DNA from: Bacteroidales bacterium | Lineage (GTDB): Bacteria; Bacteroidota; Bacteroidia; Bacteroidales; UBA7960 | Reading direction: 5' to 3' | Length of the DNA stretch: 18,059 nucleotides | NCBI GenBank assembly: GCA_003560215.1 | Contig: PWIY01000023.1 | Location: 1-18,059, forward strand | In this document: piece by piece, positions 1 to 6,910 of the stretch | How the letters are laid out: every line of letters begins with the position of its first letter | Position numbering within the stretch: the first letter of the stretch is position 1 | Program-made: the position numbers and the translations under genes | Notes under the pieces: model-generated | The model's database searches: none | What the model saw: only the letters and a program-made list of their open reading frames with translations | Told to the model about the DNA's origin: nothing

Positions 1-825
1 CCGATTTCACCGCTGAAAAATGACCGTACTGCCGTTGAAAAACTTCTTTTTGCAGCAGAGAAAAAACTGCCGGCCATGTATACGCCCTGCCCGAGTTCAG
101 GAGCTACGGCCCCTGCCACCATTGCAGGGATGCTGGTCCAGTCACTGGCCGAGACCCTGATGGCAACCGTTCTTTGTCACCTGAAGAGTCCGGGCACTCC
201 GCTGATTATGGGAGGAGTAACCACGTTGCTTGATATGAAAAAATCAACGTATTCATATGGAGCACCTGAATTGTCATTGGCTTCAGCAGCCAATACCGAT
301 ATCTCCAAGTGGCTGAATCTCCTGATGTTCTCAACAGGCGGTTGCACCGATTCCAAAATAATGGACGAACAGGCCGCTGCCGAACAGATGATGAGTTTGT
401 TCTATGCCCAGTTGTCGGGAGCGAACCTGGTACATGATGTGGGTTATATCGACCATGGAACAAATGCCTCTCTGGAGAGCCTTGTGCTCAACCAGGAAAT
501 GATGGGCATGGTAAAACAGTTCGACAAGGGGATCAATACAGATGAAGACCATCTGGCACTGGATCTGATCGAGAAGGTCGGACCAGGAGGAGAATTTGTA
601 ACCAGCGACCATACGTTTGATCACTGGAAGGAATGGTTCATGCCTGAACTGCAGGACAGGAGCGACTACGAAACATGGATGGCAAATGGTTCCAAAACCT
701 TGCTTGACAGGGTAAAGGAAAAAACCAACCGGTTGCTCGATGAATATGAACCCCGGCCCCTGGATGAAAAACTGGAAAAAGAACTCAGGGAAATCATCCG
801 CAATGCTGATGAAAGGCATGCCTAG
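1..825 (+). CDS. MttB-family corrinoid-dependent methyltransferase, copy 1 (5' end outside window)
   Basis: C-terminal 274 residues of a trimethylamine/glycine-betaine methyltransferase (MttB superfamily). The reading frame is open from base 1, so the start lies upstream; a full family member has about 470-490 residues. By eye it aligns along its whole length with the next gene, sharing blocks such as YSYGAPELSL, GCTD, VGPGG and SDHT/EDHT. Known members are TIM-barrel enzymes that exchange a methyl group between a quaternary or tertiary amine and a cognate corrinoid protein in the cytoplasm. There is no in-frame TAG inside the visible part, so this is a non-pyrrolysine member, like the glycine betaine methyltransferase MtgB of Desulfitobacterium. 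Its substrate cannot be read from sequence; betaine-like compounds are an inference from the neighbours. It lies 73 bp ahead of its paralog. Confidence 0.88.
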   Translation, partial: PISPLKNDRTAVEKLLFAAEKKLPAMYTPCPSSGATAPATIAGMLVQSLAETLMATVLCHLKSPGTPLIMGGVTTLLDMKKSTYSYGAPELSLASAANTDISKWLNLLMFSTGGCTDSKIMDEQAAAEQMMSLFYAQLSGANLVHDVGYIDHGTNASLESLVLNQEMMGMVKQFDKGINTDEDHLALDLIEKVGPGGEFVTSDHTFDHWKEWFMPELQDRSDYETWMANGSKTLLDRVKEKTNRLLDEYEPRPLDEKLEKELREIIRNADERHA

Positions 826-898
826 CGCATGCGCAGTGGTTGCGTATCCCTTTTTTCCGGTTAATAATTATGAATTACAGAAATTTATTCCTTGTATC

Positions 899-2371
899 AT
901 GATAAGCAGAACAAACTATACAGAACAGGAAAGCCCTCATTTTGAAATATTGTCAGATAATCAGAAGGAGCGAATTTTTAATGGCATGATGCGGACACTG
1001 CAGTATACAGGTGCCAATGTGCATCATGAAGGTGCCCGTGAGCTGTTTAAAAAGGCCGGTTGCAAAGTGGACGGGATACGGGTGTATTTTCCCCCGGAAG
1101 TTATCCTGAATGCTTTATCAACCGTTCCGGTGGTCACCGAGGTTTTCCCCTGGGACGGGGATGAGTCCAAAAAGATCATCATCGAAAAGAAAAGAAGCTA
1201 TTTTGGTCCCGGGCCCACACCTCCCAATTTTATTGATCCGGAAACACTGGAGCGCAGAAAGTATTTGCGCAGTGATGCCTCACTTGTGGCCAGGGTATGT
1301 GATGCACTCCCCAACATGGGTTATGTCCAGTCTCTGGGATCCATCAGTGATGTGACCAACGGTCTGGCAGACGTGTACGAATTTGCCGATATGCTGCGCA
1401 ATACAACTACCCCCATCATGAGCTGGTCGTTTACCCGTGAAGGTTGCCGTGATATTCACCGGATGGGAGTTGCCATGGCCGGTGGAGAAGAAGCATTCAG
1501 GGCACGCCCGAATTATGTTTTTTACGGTGAACCCATTTCGCCCCTTGTGAGTGATTTTCATGCCATTGACAAATGCATGTATTGTGCCGAGAATCGCATC
1601 CCGCAAGTGTACAGTCCCTGTGCCATCGGGGGAGGCACGGTGCCTGCCTCACATGCCGGCCAGCTGGTGGTGGCACTCTCTGAATCGATGGTGGGGGTAA
1701 TTGCCTCACAATTGATCAGTCCCGGTACCTGTGTGATCATCGGAGGCGTACAGTCCATTCTTGATATGCGTTACTCTGTGTATTCATACGGAGCTCCTGA
1801 ACTCAGTTTGCTGAGTGCTGCGCTGACGGAAATGGTTCACCATTGCGGACTGCCCATGTATTCTACGTCTGGATGCACAGATACCAAGAAAATGGATATG
1901 CAGTCAGCCATGGAAGCCAGTTTGTCGATCAATGACGCCATGATGAGTGGTGCCAATTTTGTGCACGATTGCGGCTATACCGAATCCGGCCTCACCGGTG
2001 ACATATTCCAGACTGTAATGGACGATGAGATCATTGGAATGGCAAGGGTTGTTGAAAAGGGCGTGGAAGTCAGTGATGAAACCATGGGCCTGGATGTGAT
2101 CCATAATGTGGGGCCGGGCGGCCATTATCTGTATGAGGATCATACAATGACCCATTTCCGCAGCCATTATATGCCCACACTGATGGACAGGAACAGTTAT
2201 GAATCGTGGGTGGAAGAAGGATCTAAAACAATGAAGGACCGCATCATTGAAAAGACAAGGGATCTTATTGAGAACTACGAAGGTCCCCGGTCTAAAGTTC
2301 CTGAGAATGTGGATGCGGAAATAGAGAAAATCCTGCAGGAGGCTGAAGAAAGACAAAAAAACCAGCAATAG
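899..2371 (+). CDS. MttB-family corrinoid-dependent methyltransferase, copy 2 (non-pyrrolysine)
   Basis: A complete 490-residue MttB-superfamily protein. The frame is open further upstream, to an ATG at 740, but that would overlap the preceding gene by 86 bp and add about 53 atypical residues. The ATG at 899 gives the usual family length and an N-terminus rich in family-like sequence. Recognisable blocks are YSYGAPEL at residues 295-302, GCTD at 325-328 and VGPGG at 404-408. No in-frame amber codon is present, so pyrrolysine is not used. Family role: methyl transfer between a methylated amine and a corrinoid protein. It is clearly paralogous to copy 1 but quite diverged, suggesting a different substrate or a heteromeric role. 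It is followed after 42 bp by the ASKHA ATPase gene, probably in one operon. The exact substrate is unknown. Confidence 0.9.
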   Translation: MISRTNYTEQESPHFEILSDNQKERIFNGMMRTLQYTGANVHHEGARELFKKAGCKVDGIRVYFPPEVILNALSTVPVVTEVFPWDGDESKKIIIEKKRSYFGPGPTPPNFIDPETLERRKYLRSDASLVARVCDALPNMGYVQSLGSISDVTNGLADVYEFADMLRNTTTPIMSWSFTREGCRDIHRMGVAMAGGEEAFRARPNYVFYGEPISPLVSDFHAIDKCMYCAENRIPQVYSPCAIGGGTVPASHAGQLVVALSESMVGVIASQLISPGTCVIIGGVQSILDMRYSVYSYGAPELSLLSAALTEMVHHCGLPMYSTSGCTDTKKMDMQSAMEASLSINDAMMSGANFVHDCGYTESGLTGDIFQTVMDDEIIGMARVVEKGVEVSDETMGLDVIHNVGPGGHYLYEDHTMTHFRSHYMPTLMDRNSYESWVEEGSKTMKDRIIEKTRDLIENYEGPRSKVPENVDAEIEKILQEAEERQKNQQ

Positions 2372-2413
2372 GGCAGTTGTTTTCTGAAACCATCATCCAT
2401 TCAATTGAATCAA

Positions 2414-4408
2414 ATGGCGAATCGTTGCATCATAGGGATCAATACCGGAGGGACCTTCACAGACGGGGTTCTGCTGGATTATGCATCCCGCAAGGTGATT
2501 TCTTCAGGAAAGTCGCTGACTACCCGGGGTGACCTTAAAACTGGTGTGATCAAGGTTCTCAGAAAGCTGGATATTCAGCCTCACCATAAGATCCAGCTGG
2601 CAGGTATTTCCAGCACACTGGCCACGAACACCGTGGCGGAAGGGAAAGCCCGCAAAACAGGCTTGTTGCTGATTGGCTACGACCGTGACCTTGTCGAATC
2701 TTACGGGTTGCACACACAGTTACCAGCTGATCAGGTGGCCTATTTTTCCGGTGGTCATAATGCCCAGGGTGAGGCCCTTGCTCCCCTGGATGCGGAAGGG
2801 GTCGGGAACTGGGTCAGGGCAAAGAGCAGCGAGGTAGAGGCATTTGCAGTTTCCTCATACTTCAGTCCGCTTAACCCCGAACATGAGGAAGAGGTGTTCC
2901 GGATCATCTCCGGCAGCACTTCCCTGCCTGTGGTCATGGCCCACCAGCTTTCAACCCGCCTTGATTCAATCAAGCGTGCCTCTACGGCATCCATTAATGC
3001 TTCACTGGTTGCGGTTATGCATGATTTTATCCTTGCCGTGCAACAGTCAATGGAGGAACTGGAGATCAGTGCTCCCCTTATGATCGTTCGCGGAGACGGC
3101 ACCCTTATGCCTTCTGAAGATGCGGTAAAAAAGCCGGTGGAAACTGTGATGTCAGGGCCGGCAGCCAGCGCCATAGGTGGTCGCTTTCTGGCTCATAACG
3201 GAAATTGCCTTGTTGTGGATATGGGAAGCACCACCACAGATATGGCGGTGGTGCACAACAACAGGGTGCTTGTAACGGATGCAGGTGCAAAGGTGGGAAA
3301 AACCCAGACGGCTGTGGAAGCTGCAAAAATCCGCACCATCAGCCTTGGTTGCGACAGCCGTATTCATCACAATGAAAGGAATGAGCTCATGCTTGGCCCT
3401 GACCGTGTCAGGCCGCTCGCACAGATAGCACTCCACCATCCACATGTTCGTGAAGAGATTCTGGGGCTGAGGCATGAAGAATTGATCAGAAAAGATCCGG
3501 CCACCCTGGAATACTGGTATCTTCACCGTCCGCTGGAAGATGGTGCACGGGATGCACTTAATGAACAACAGAAAAAGGTAATTGAGCGGATCAGAACCCC
3601 CCAAAACCTGGCAGGTCTGATGGAAGAAATGGGGGTATTTCACGCTTCGCACCTCAATGTGGATCACCTTGTGAAAGAAGGGAAAATTGAGTGCTCCGCC
3701 CTTACTCCCTCTGACCTTTTGCATGCCGACCGAAGGCTTGGTATATGGGACAGTGAGGTGGCGACTGTTGCCCTGGAACATTATTGCAGGATGTACGGGA
3801 AAGATCCGAAATCATTCACTGAGGAGGTTTTTGAAAAGATTGTTCAGAAGCTGACCGAGGAGATGATCATCTTTCTTGCCTGCCAGGAAACTGACCCGGC
3901 CCGGATGCCGGCAGCCGTGGATGGTGAATGGGGGAAATGGATGTTGCATCAGATACTCCACAGCGACAATCATTTTATTTCCATTGATGCGGACAGCCGC
4001 TACCCCGTGGTGGCGACCGGGGCACCGGCCCGCCATTTCCTGAAAAAGGCGGCACGTACCCTGAATGCAAAATTCGTGCTTCCGGAATATTTTGAAGTGG
4101 CCAATGCCGTGGGAGCAGTTTCCGGCTTGATTTCAGAAACCAGGGAGGTGCTTGTGTTTGTCAGGGAAAATGAAGAGAAGTATGGATATGTGGCCCGCCA
4201 TGGAGGTAAAACCAGTGTTTTTCAGGAATATGACGAATGTTGTGTTTATGCGGAAGAAAAGGCCTCGGAGCTGGCCATGGAAGCAGCATCCCGGTCGGGG
4301 GCCACAGATTGTTTTGTAGAGGTTGGGCGCCGTAAAGAAGGATCATTGCTTCGAATTACTGCCCGGGCGATTGGTAACCCCAAACTGTCAAAAACGAAAT
4401 CAGGATGA
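2414..4408 (+). CDS. Hydantoinase/oxoprolinase-family (HyuA-like) ASKHA ATPase
   Basis: A 664-residue protein with the actin-like (ASKHA) nucleotide-binding signature of the hydantoinase A/oxoprolinase family. A phosphate-1 loop GINTGGTFTD lies at residues 8-17, an MSGPAAS block starts at 246, a phosphate-2 motif VVDMGSTTTD at 267-276, and an adenosine-type motif ATGAPARHF at 534-542. A TTG three codons upstream is possible, but the ATG at 2414 puts the first motif at the usual distance from the N-terminus. Family members hydrolyse ATP to drive ring opening or carboxylation, normally with a HyuB partner; no HyuB gene is present here. In this setting, between MttB genes and a methyl-THF:corrinoid methyltransferase, an ATP-dependent role in corrinoid protein reactivation is a reasonable inference. 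It has no N-terminal ferredoxin domain as in RACo/RamA-type activators. Its 3' end overlaps the next start by 4 bp (ATGA), indicating coupling. Confidence 0.82.
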   Translation: MANRCIIGINTGGTFTDGVLLDYASRKVISSGKSLTTRGDLKTGVIKVLRKLDIQPHHKIQLAGISSTLATNTVAEGKARKTGLLLIGYDRDLVESYGLHTQLPADQVAYFSGGHNAQGEALAPLDAEGVGNWVRAKSSEVEAFAVSSYFSPLNPEHEEEVFRIISGSTSLPVVMAHQLSTRLDSIKRASTASINASLVAVMHDFILAVQQSMEELEISAPLMIVRGDGTLMPSEDAVKKPVETVMSGPAASAIGGRFLAHNGNCLVVDMGSTTTDMAVVHNNRVLVTDAGAKVGKTQTAVEAAKIRTISLGCDSRIHHNERNELMLGPDRVRPLAQIALHHPHVREEILGLRHEELIRKDPATLEYWYLHRPLEDGARDALNEQQKKVIERIRTPQNLAGLMEEMGVFHASHLNVDHLVKEGKIECSALTPSDLLHADRRLGIWDSEVATVALEHYCRMYGKDPKSFTEEVFEKIVQKLTEEMIIFLACQETDPARMPAAVDGEWGKWMLHQILHSDNHFISIDADSRYPVVATGAPARHFLKKAARTLNAKFVLPEYFEVANAVGAVSGLISETREVLVFVRENEEKYGYVARHGGKTSVFQEYDECCVYAEEKASELAMEAASRSGATDCFVEVGRRKEGSLLRITARAIGNPKLSKTKSG

Positions 4409-5100
4409 AAACAGTTATTGCGTGTGCCAGCATAAAACCTGAACTGGAACGCCTCAAAGGAGGTGAATCCGGGTTGCAGGTCTGTTATCTTCCGCAGCAA
4501 TTGCACCGGACTCCCGGTAAATTGAAGGGGTTGTTGCAGCAAAACATTGACCGGCTTGCAAAGGACGGTGGTACCCTGGTTCTTGGCTACGGTTTGTGCT
4601 CCAATGCACTTGTGGGTCTCAGGGCTCCTGAGCAGGGAATGTATGTTCCGCGGGCCCATGATTGTATCACATTCTACCTTGGCGGACGGAAAATGTATCA
4701 AAAAGCTTTTGCCAGTTATCCCGGAACGTATTACCTGACCCGGGCCTGGATCGATAACCGGAAAGACCCCCTCGGGCAGGTGGAAAATGAGTATACGGAA
4801 CGGGTTGGGCGCAGTATGGCAGAAGAAGCCATGGAGACGGAGATCAGGAATTACCGGTATATCGGTTATATTAATCCGCCGGATAGCGACACCGGAAACA
4901 ACAGTTCATTACACCGGGAAGAGGAAAGCCCCTATTTGAAACGGGCCAGGGAAAATGCGGCTTTTTTCGGTAAAGAACTGATGTGCCATCAGGGAAATGA
5001 CACCATGTTCAGAAAAATTCTTTTTGGCCCTTATGCAGGTCCGGATTTTATTCATATCAAACCTTTGGAAACAATTAAACAAAGTGAATTTTTAAAATAG
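4405..5100 (+). CDS. DUF1638 family protein
   Basis: 231 residues. The pattern is that of DUF1638: an N-terminal MKTVIACASIKPEL, a GYGLCSN motif at 61-67, a PRAHDCIT motif around 82-89, then PGTYYLTRAWI. Cysteines at 7, 65 and 87 and histidine 85 fall in the recognisable motifs and could bind a metal or corrinoid; this is inference. The family has no established biochemical function that I know of, but I recall it often sitting next to MttB/MtgA-type methyltransferase and corrinoid protein genes. Translation is probably coupled to the ATPase gene through the 4-bp ATGA overlap, and the stop codon overlaps the Shine-Dalgarno of the following gene, so the three genes are tightly linked. Assignment to the family is firm; function is open. 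Confidence 0.82.
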   Translation: MKTVIACASIKPELERLKGGESGLQVCYLPQQLHRTPGKLKGLLQQNIDRLAKDGGTLVLGYGLCSNALVGLRAPEQGMYVPRAHDCITFYLGGRKMYQKAFASYPGTYYLTRAWIDNRKDPLGQVENEYTERVGRSMAEEAMETEIRNYRYIGYINPPDSDTGNNSSLHREEESPYLKRARENAAFFGKELMCHQGNDTMFRKILFGPYAGPDFIHIKPLETIKQSEFLK

Positions 5101-5104
5101 GAGG
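5099..5104 (+). promoter_or_regulatory. Strong Shine-Dalgarno for the methyl-THF methyltransferase gene
   Basis: AGGAGG lies 8 nt before the ATG at 5113 and shares bases with the TAG stop of the DUF1638 gene. It fixes the start of the following gene. Such a full consensus is unusual here: the other starts in the window lack a comparable site. Confidence 0.75.
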
Positions 5105-5112
5105 AACTTTAT

Positions 5113-5910
5113 ATGCAAATAGTTGGCGAATTGATCAATGCCAGCCGGAAAAAGATCAGGGAAGAGATCAGAAACAAGGACCATGACTGTATCGTGCAGG
5201 TGGCCAGGGAACAGCAAGAAGCCGGTGCAGATTTTATTGATGTGAATGCCGGTATTTTTGTCGGTCAGGAAGCTGATTATATGAAATGGCTGGTGGAAAC
5301 TGTACAGGGCAATGTGGACGCCCCTTGTTGTATCGACTCACCGGATCCTGAGGTTATCGCAGAAGGCCTTAAGGTTCACAAGGGGGTTCCCCTGGTGAAT
5401 TCAATTTCCCTGGAGTCGCCCCGTTACGATGATATTCTCTCTGTCATCAAAGGCTCGGATGTGAAGATCATTGCACTGTGTATGAGCGATGAGGGAATGC
5501 CCTATACAAGGGATGCGAGGATGAAGATTGCCGATAAGCTGATAAACGGGCTGACATCCAATGATGTACCCCTGGAGAATATTTATGTGGATCCGCTGGT
5601 GCAACCGATTGGATCGGGTGACACCCTTGGTCTTGAATTTTTAAACACCATTGAACAGATCCATGCAGAATTTAAGGGGATCAACACCATTTGCGGGTTA
5701 TCCAATATTTCATTCGGCCTGCCAAAACGAAAGTTTGTCAACCAGGCATTTATGATCATGGCCATTACCAAGGGACTCAATGCGGCAATTATGAACCCGC
5801 TGGATCAAAAGATGATGGCCAATATTGTGGTGGCTGAAATGCTGGCAGGGAAAGATGAATTTTGTGCCAATTACATGGATGCCTACAGAGAAGGTCTGCT
5901 GGATGCCTGA
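5113..5910 (+). CDS. Methyltetrahydrofolate:corrinoid methyltransferase (MtgA/AcsE type)
   Basis: 265 residues, the usual size for the stand-alone pterin-binding TIM-barrel methyltransferases (AcsE/MeTr, MtgA, MtvA). It transfers a methyl group between a methylated corrinoid protein and tetrahydrofolate in either direction. The N-terminus has VGELINASR, followed by DVNAG at 43-47. Residues D75 (IDSPDP), N96 (PLVNS) and D160 (YVDPL) fall at the positions I recall for the pterin-contacting Asp75, Asn96 and Asp160 of Moorella AcsE, and N198 in GLSNISFG matches the conserved catalytic-loop Asn. Unlike MetH it has no homocysteine, cobalamin or activation domains. With MttB proteins it would form an amine + THF to methyl-THF (or reverse) system through a corrinoid carrier not found in this window. 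The strong Shine-Dalgarno supports the start. Confidence 0.92.
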   Translation: MQIVGELINASRKKIREEIRNKDHDCIVQVAREQQEAGADFIDVNAGIFVGQEADYMKWLVETVQGNVDAPCCIDSPDPEVIAEGLKVHKGVPLVNSISLESPRYDDILSVIKGSDVKIIALCMSDEGMPYTRDARMKIADKLINGLTSNDVPLENIYVDPLVQPIGSGDTLGLEFLNTIEQIHAEFKGINTICGLSNISFGLPKRKFVNQAFMIMAITKGLNAAIMNPLDQKMMANIVVAEMLAGKDEFCANYMDAYREGLLDA

Positions 5911-5955
5911 CCTGAAATCTGAAAAGGAATTGTTGAACAATAAACATATAATCGT

Positions 5956-6789
5956 ATGAATACCAAGTATTCAAATGATGTAGAAGTAGCAAGAAGTTAT
6001 TACAACAGCCCGGATGCCCATAATTTTTATTACAGAATTTGGGGCGGAGAAGATTTACATCTGGGTATTTATGAATCTGATGACGAAGATATCTATACTG
6101 CGAGCAGAAGGGCGGTAGACCGTATTGCCGGTTATGCCGACCGGATGGCTGAGGATACCAAAGTGATCGATTTTGGTGGTGGTTTCTCAGGCTCTGCGCG
6201 ACATCTGGCGAAAAAATTTGGCTGCCATGTTACAGTGGTCAACCTTAGCGAAACGGAGAATAACCGGGGGAGGAAGATGAACAGGGAACAGGGGCTGGAT
6301 CACCTGATCGAGGTGGTAGATGGCAGTTATGATGCGGTGCCTTTTGATGATTGCAGTTTTGATGTGGTTTGGTCGGAAGATGCCATTCTGCACAGCGGAA
6401 ACAAGGAAAAGGTGATCTCTGAGGCTGCAAGGTTGCTGAAGCCCGGAGGTGACCTGGTGTTTTCTGATCCGATGCAGACCGATCATTGTGATGAAAAAGT
6501 ATTGCAGCCCGTGTATGACAGGATCAGACTTTCATCACTGGCCTCACCCCGGACCTATAAGGAACTTGGGAAAAAAGCCGGATTGAAGGAAATCAGTTTT
6601 GAAGAGCTGCAGGGTCAATTGGTACTGCACTATAGCCGTGTACTGGAAGAAACGGAAAAGAATGAGCAGGAACTTCTGGAATATGTTTCGCAGGAGTACC
6701 TGGATAACATGAAGAAAGGACTGAAATACTGGATTGATGGAGGAAAGGCTGACAACCTGACCTGGGGGATTTTTCATTTTAAAAAATGA
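5956..6789 (+). CDS. SAM-dependent sarcosine/dimethylglycine N-methyltransferase-like protein
   Basis: 277 residues. The N-terminus (ARSYYNSPDAHNFYYRIWGG, then EDLHLGIY) and the C-terminus (MKKGLKYWIDGGKADNLTWG) closely match what I recall of the sarcosine/dimethylglycine methyltransferase from Galdieria and of the C-terminal enzyme of bacterial glycine betaine synthesis. The SAM-binding motif I is VIDFGGGFSGS at residues 70-80. DAILHSG and LKPGGDLVFSDPM follow as post-I and motif III-like blocks. The family uses SAM to methylate sarcosine to dimethylglycine and dimethylglycine to glycine betaine, releasing S-adenosylhomocysteine. The glycine-acting partner is not in the window. The next two genes remove SAH and remake SAM, which supports activity as a high-flux SAM consumer. 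A substrate other than sarcosine or dimethylglycine cannot be excluded. It lies 45 bp after the methyl-THF enzyme gene. Confidence 0.82.
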   Translation: MNTKYSNDVEVARSYYNSPDAHNFYYRIWGGEDLHLGIYESDDEDIYTASRRAVDRIAGYADRMAEDTKVIDFGGGFSGSARHLAKKFGCHVTVVNLSETENNRGRKMNREQGLDHLIEVVDGSYDAVPFDDCSFDVVWSEDAILHSGNKEKVISEAARLLKPGGDLVFSDPMQTDHCDEKVLQPVYDRIRLSSLASPRTYKELGKKAGLKEISFEELQGQLVLHYSRVLEETEKNEQELLEYVSQEYLDNMKKGLKYWIDGGKADNLTWGIFHFKK

Positions 6790-6839
6790 TTATCCCTGCC
6801 TCAGATGAATTAAATATTCTATATTGTGTTGATTTTCTG

Positions 6840-6847
6840 TAATTTTG
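6840..6847 (+). promoter_or_regulatory. Bacteroidota-type -7 box ahead of ahcY
   Basis: TAATTTTG fits the TAnnTTTG consensus of the primary sigma factor of Bacteroidota and sits 63 bp ahead of the ahcY start in the 121-bp gap. No good TTTG -33 box is visible at the expected spacing, so this is only a candidate promoter. It would let ahcY-metK be expressed separately from the methyltransferase genes. Confidence 0.4.
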
Positions 6848-6910
6848 CGAGTCTTTTATGAAGAAACAGGCACAATAGGAACAACAATAAAACTTAAAAA
6901 CAGATAGATT

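Noticed and set aside
815..834. Palindromes GGCATGCC and GCGCATGCGC at the end of the first MttB gene
   Set aside because: The arms are short and have no T run after them. They do not look like a terminator, and I see no known site.
740..898. Upstream extension of the second MttB gene
   Set aside because: It overlaps the first MttB gene by 86 bp and gives residues unlike the family N-terminus. The ATG at 899 gives the normal length.
899..2371. Pyrrolysine use in the MttB gene
   Set aside because: There is no in-frame TAG in the coding frame, so no amber readthrough is needed.
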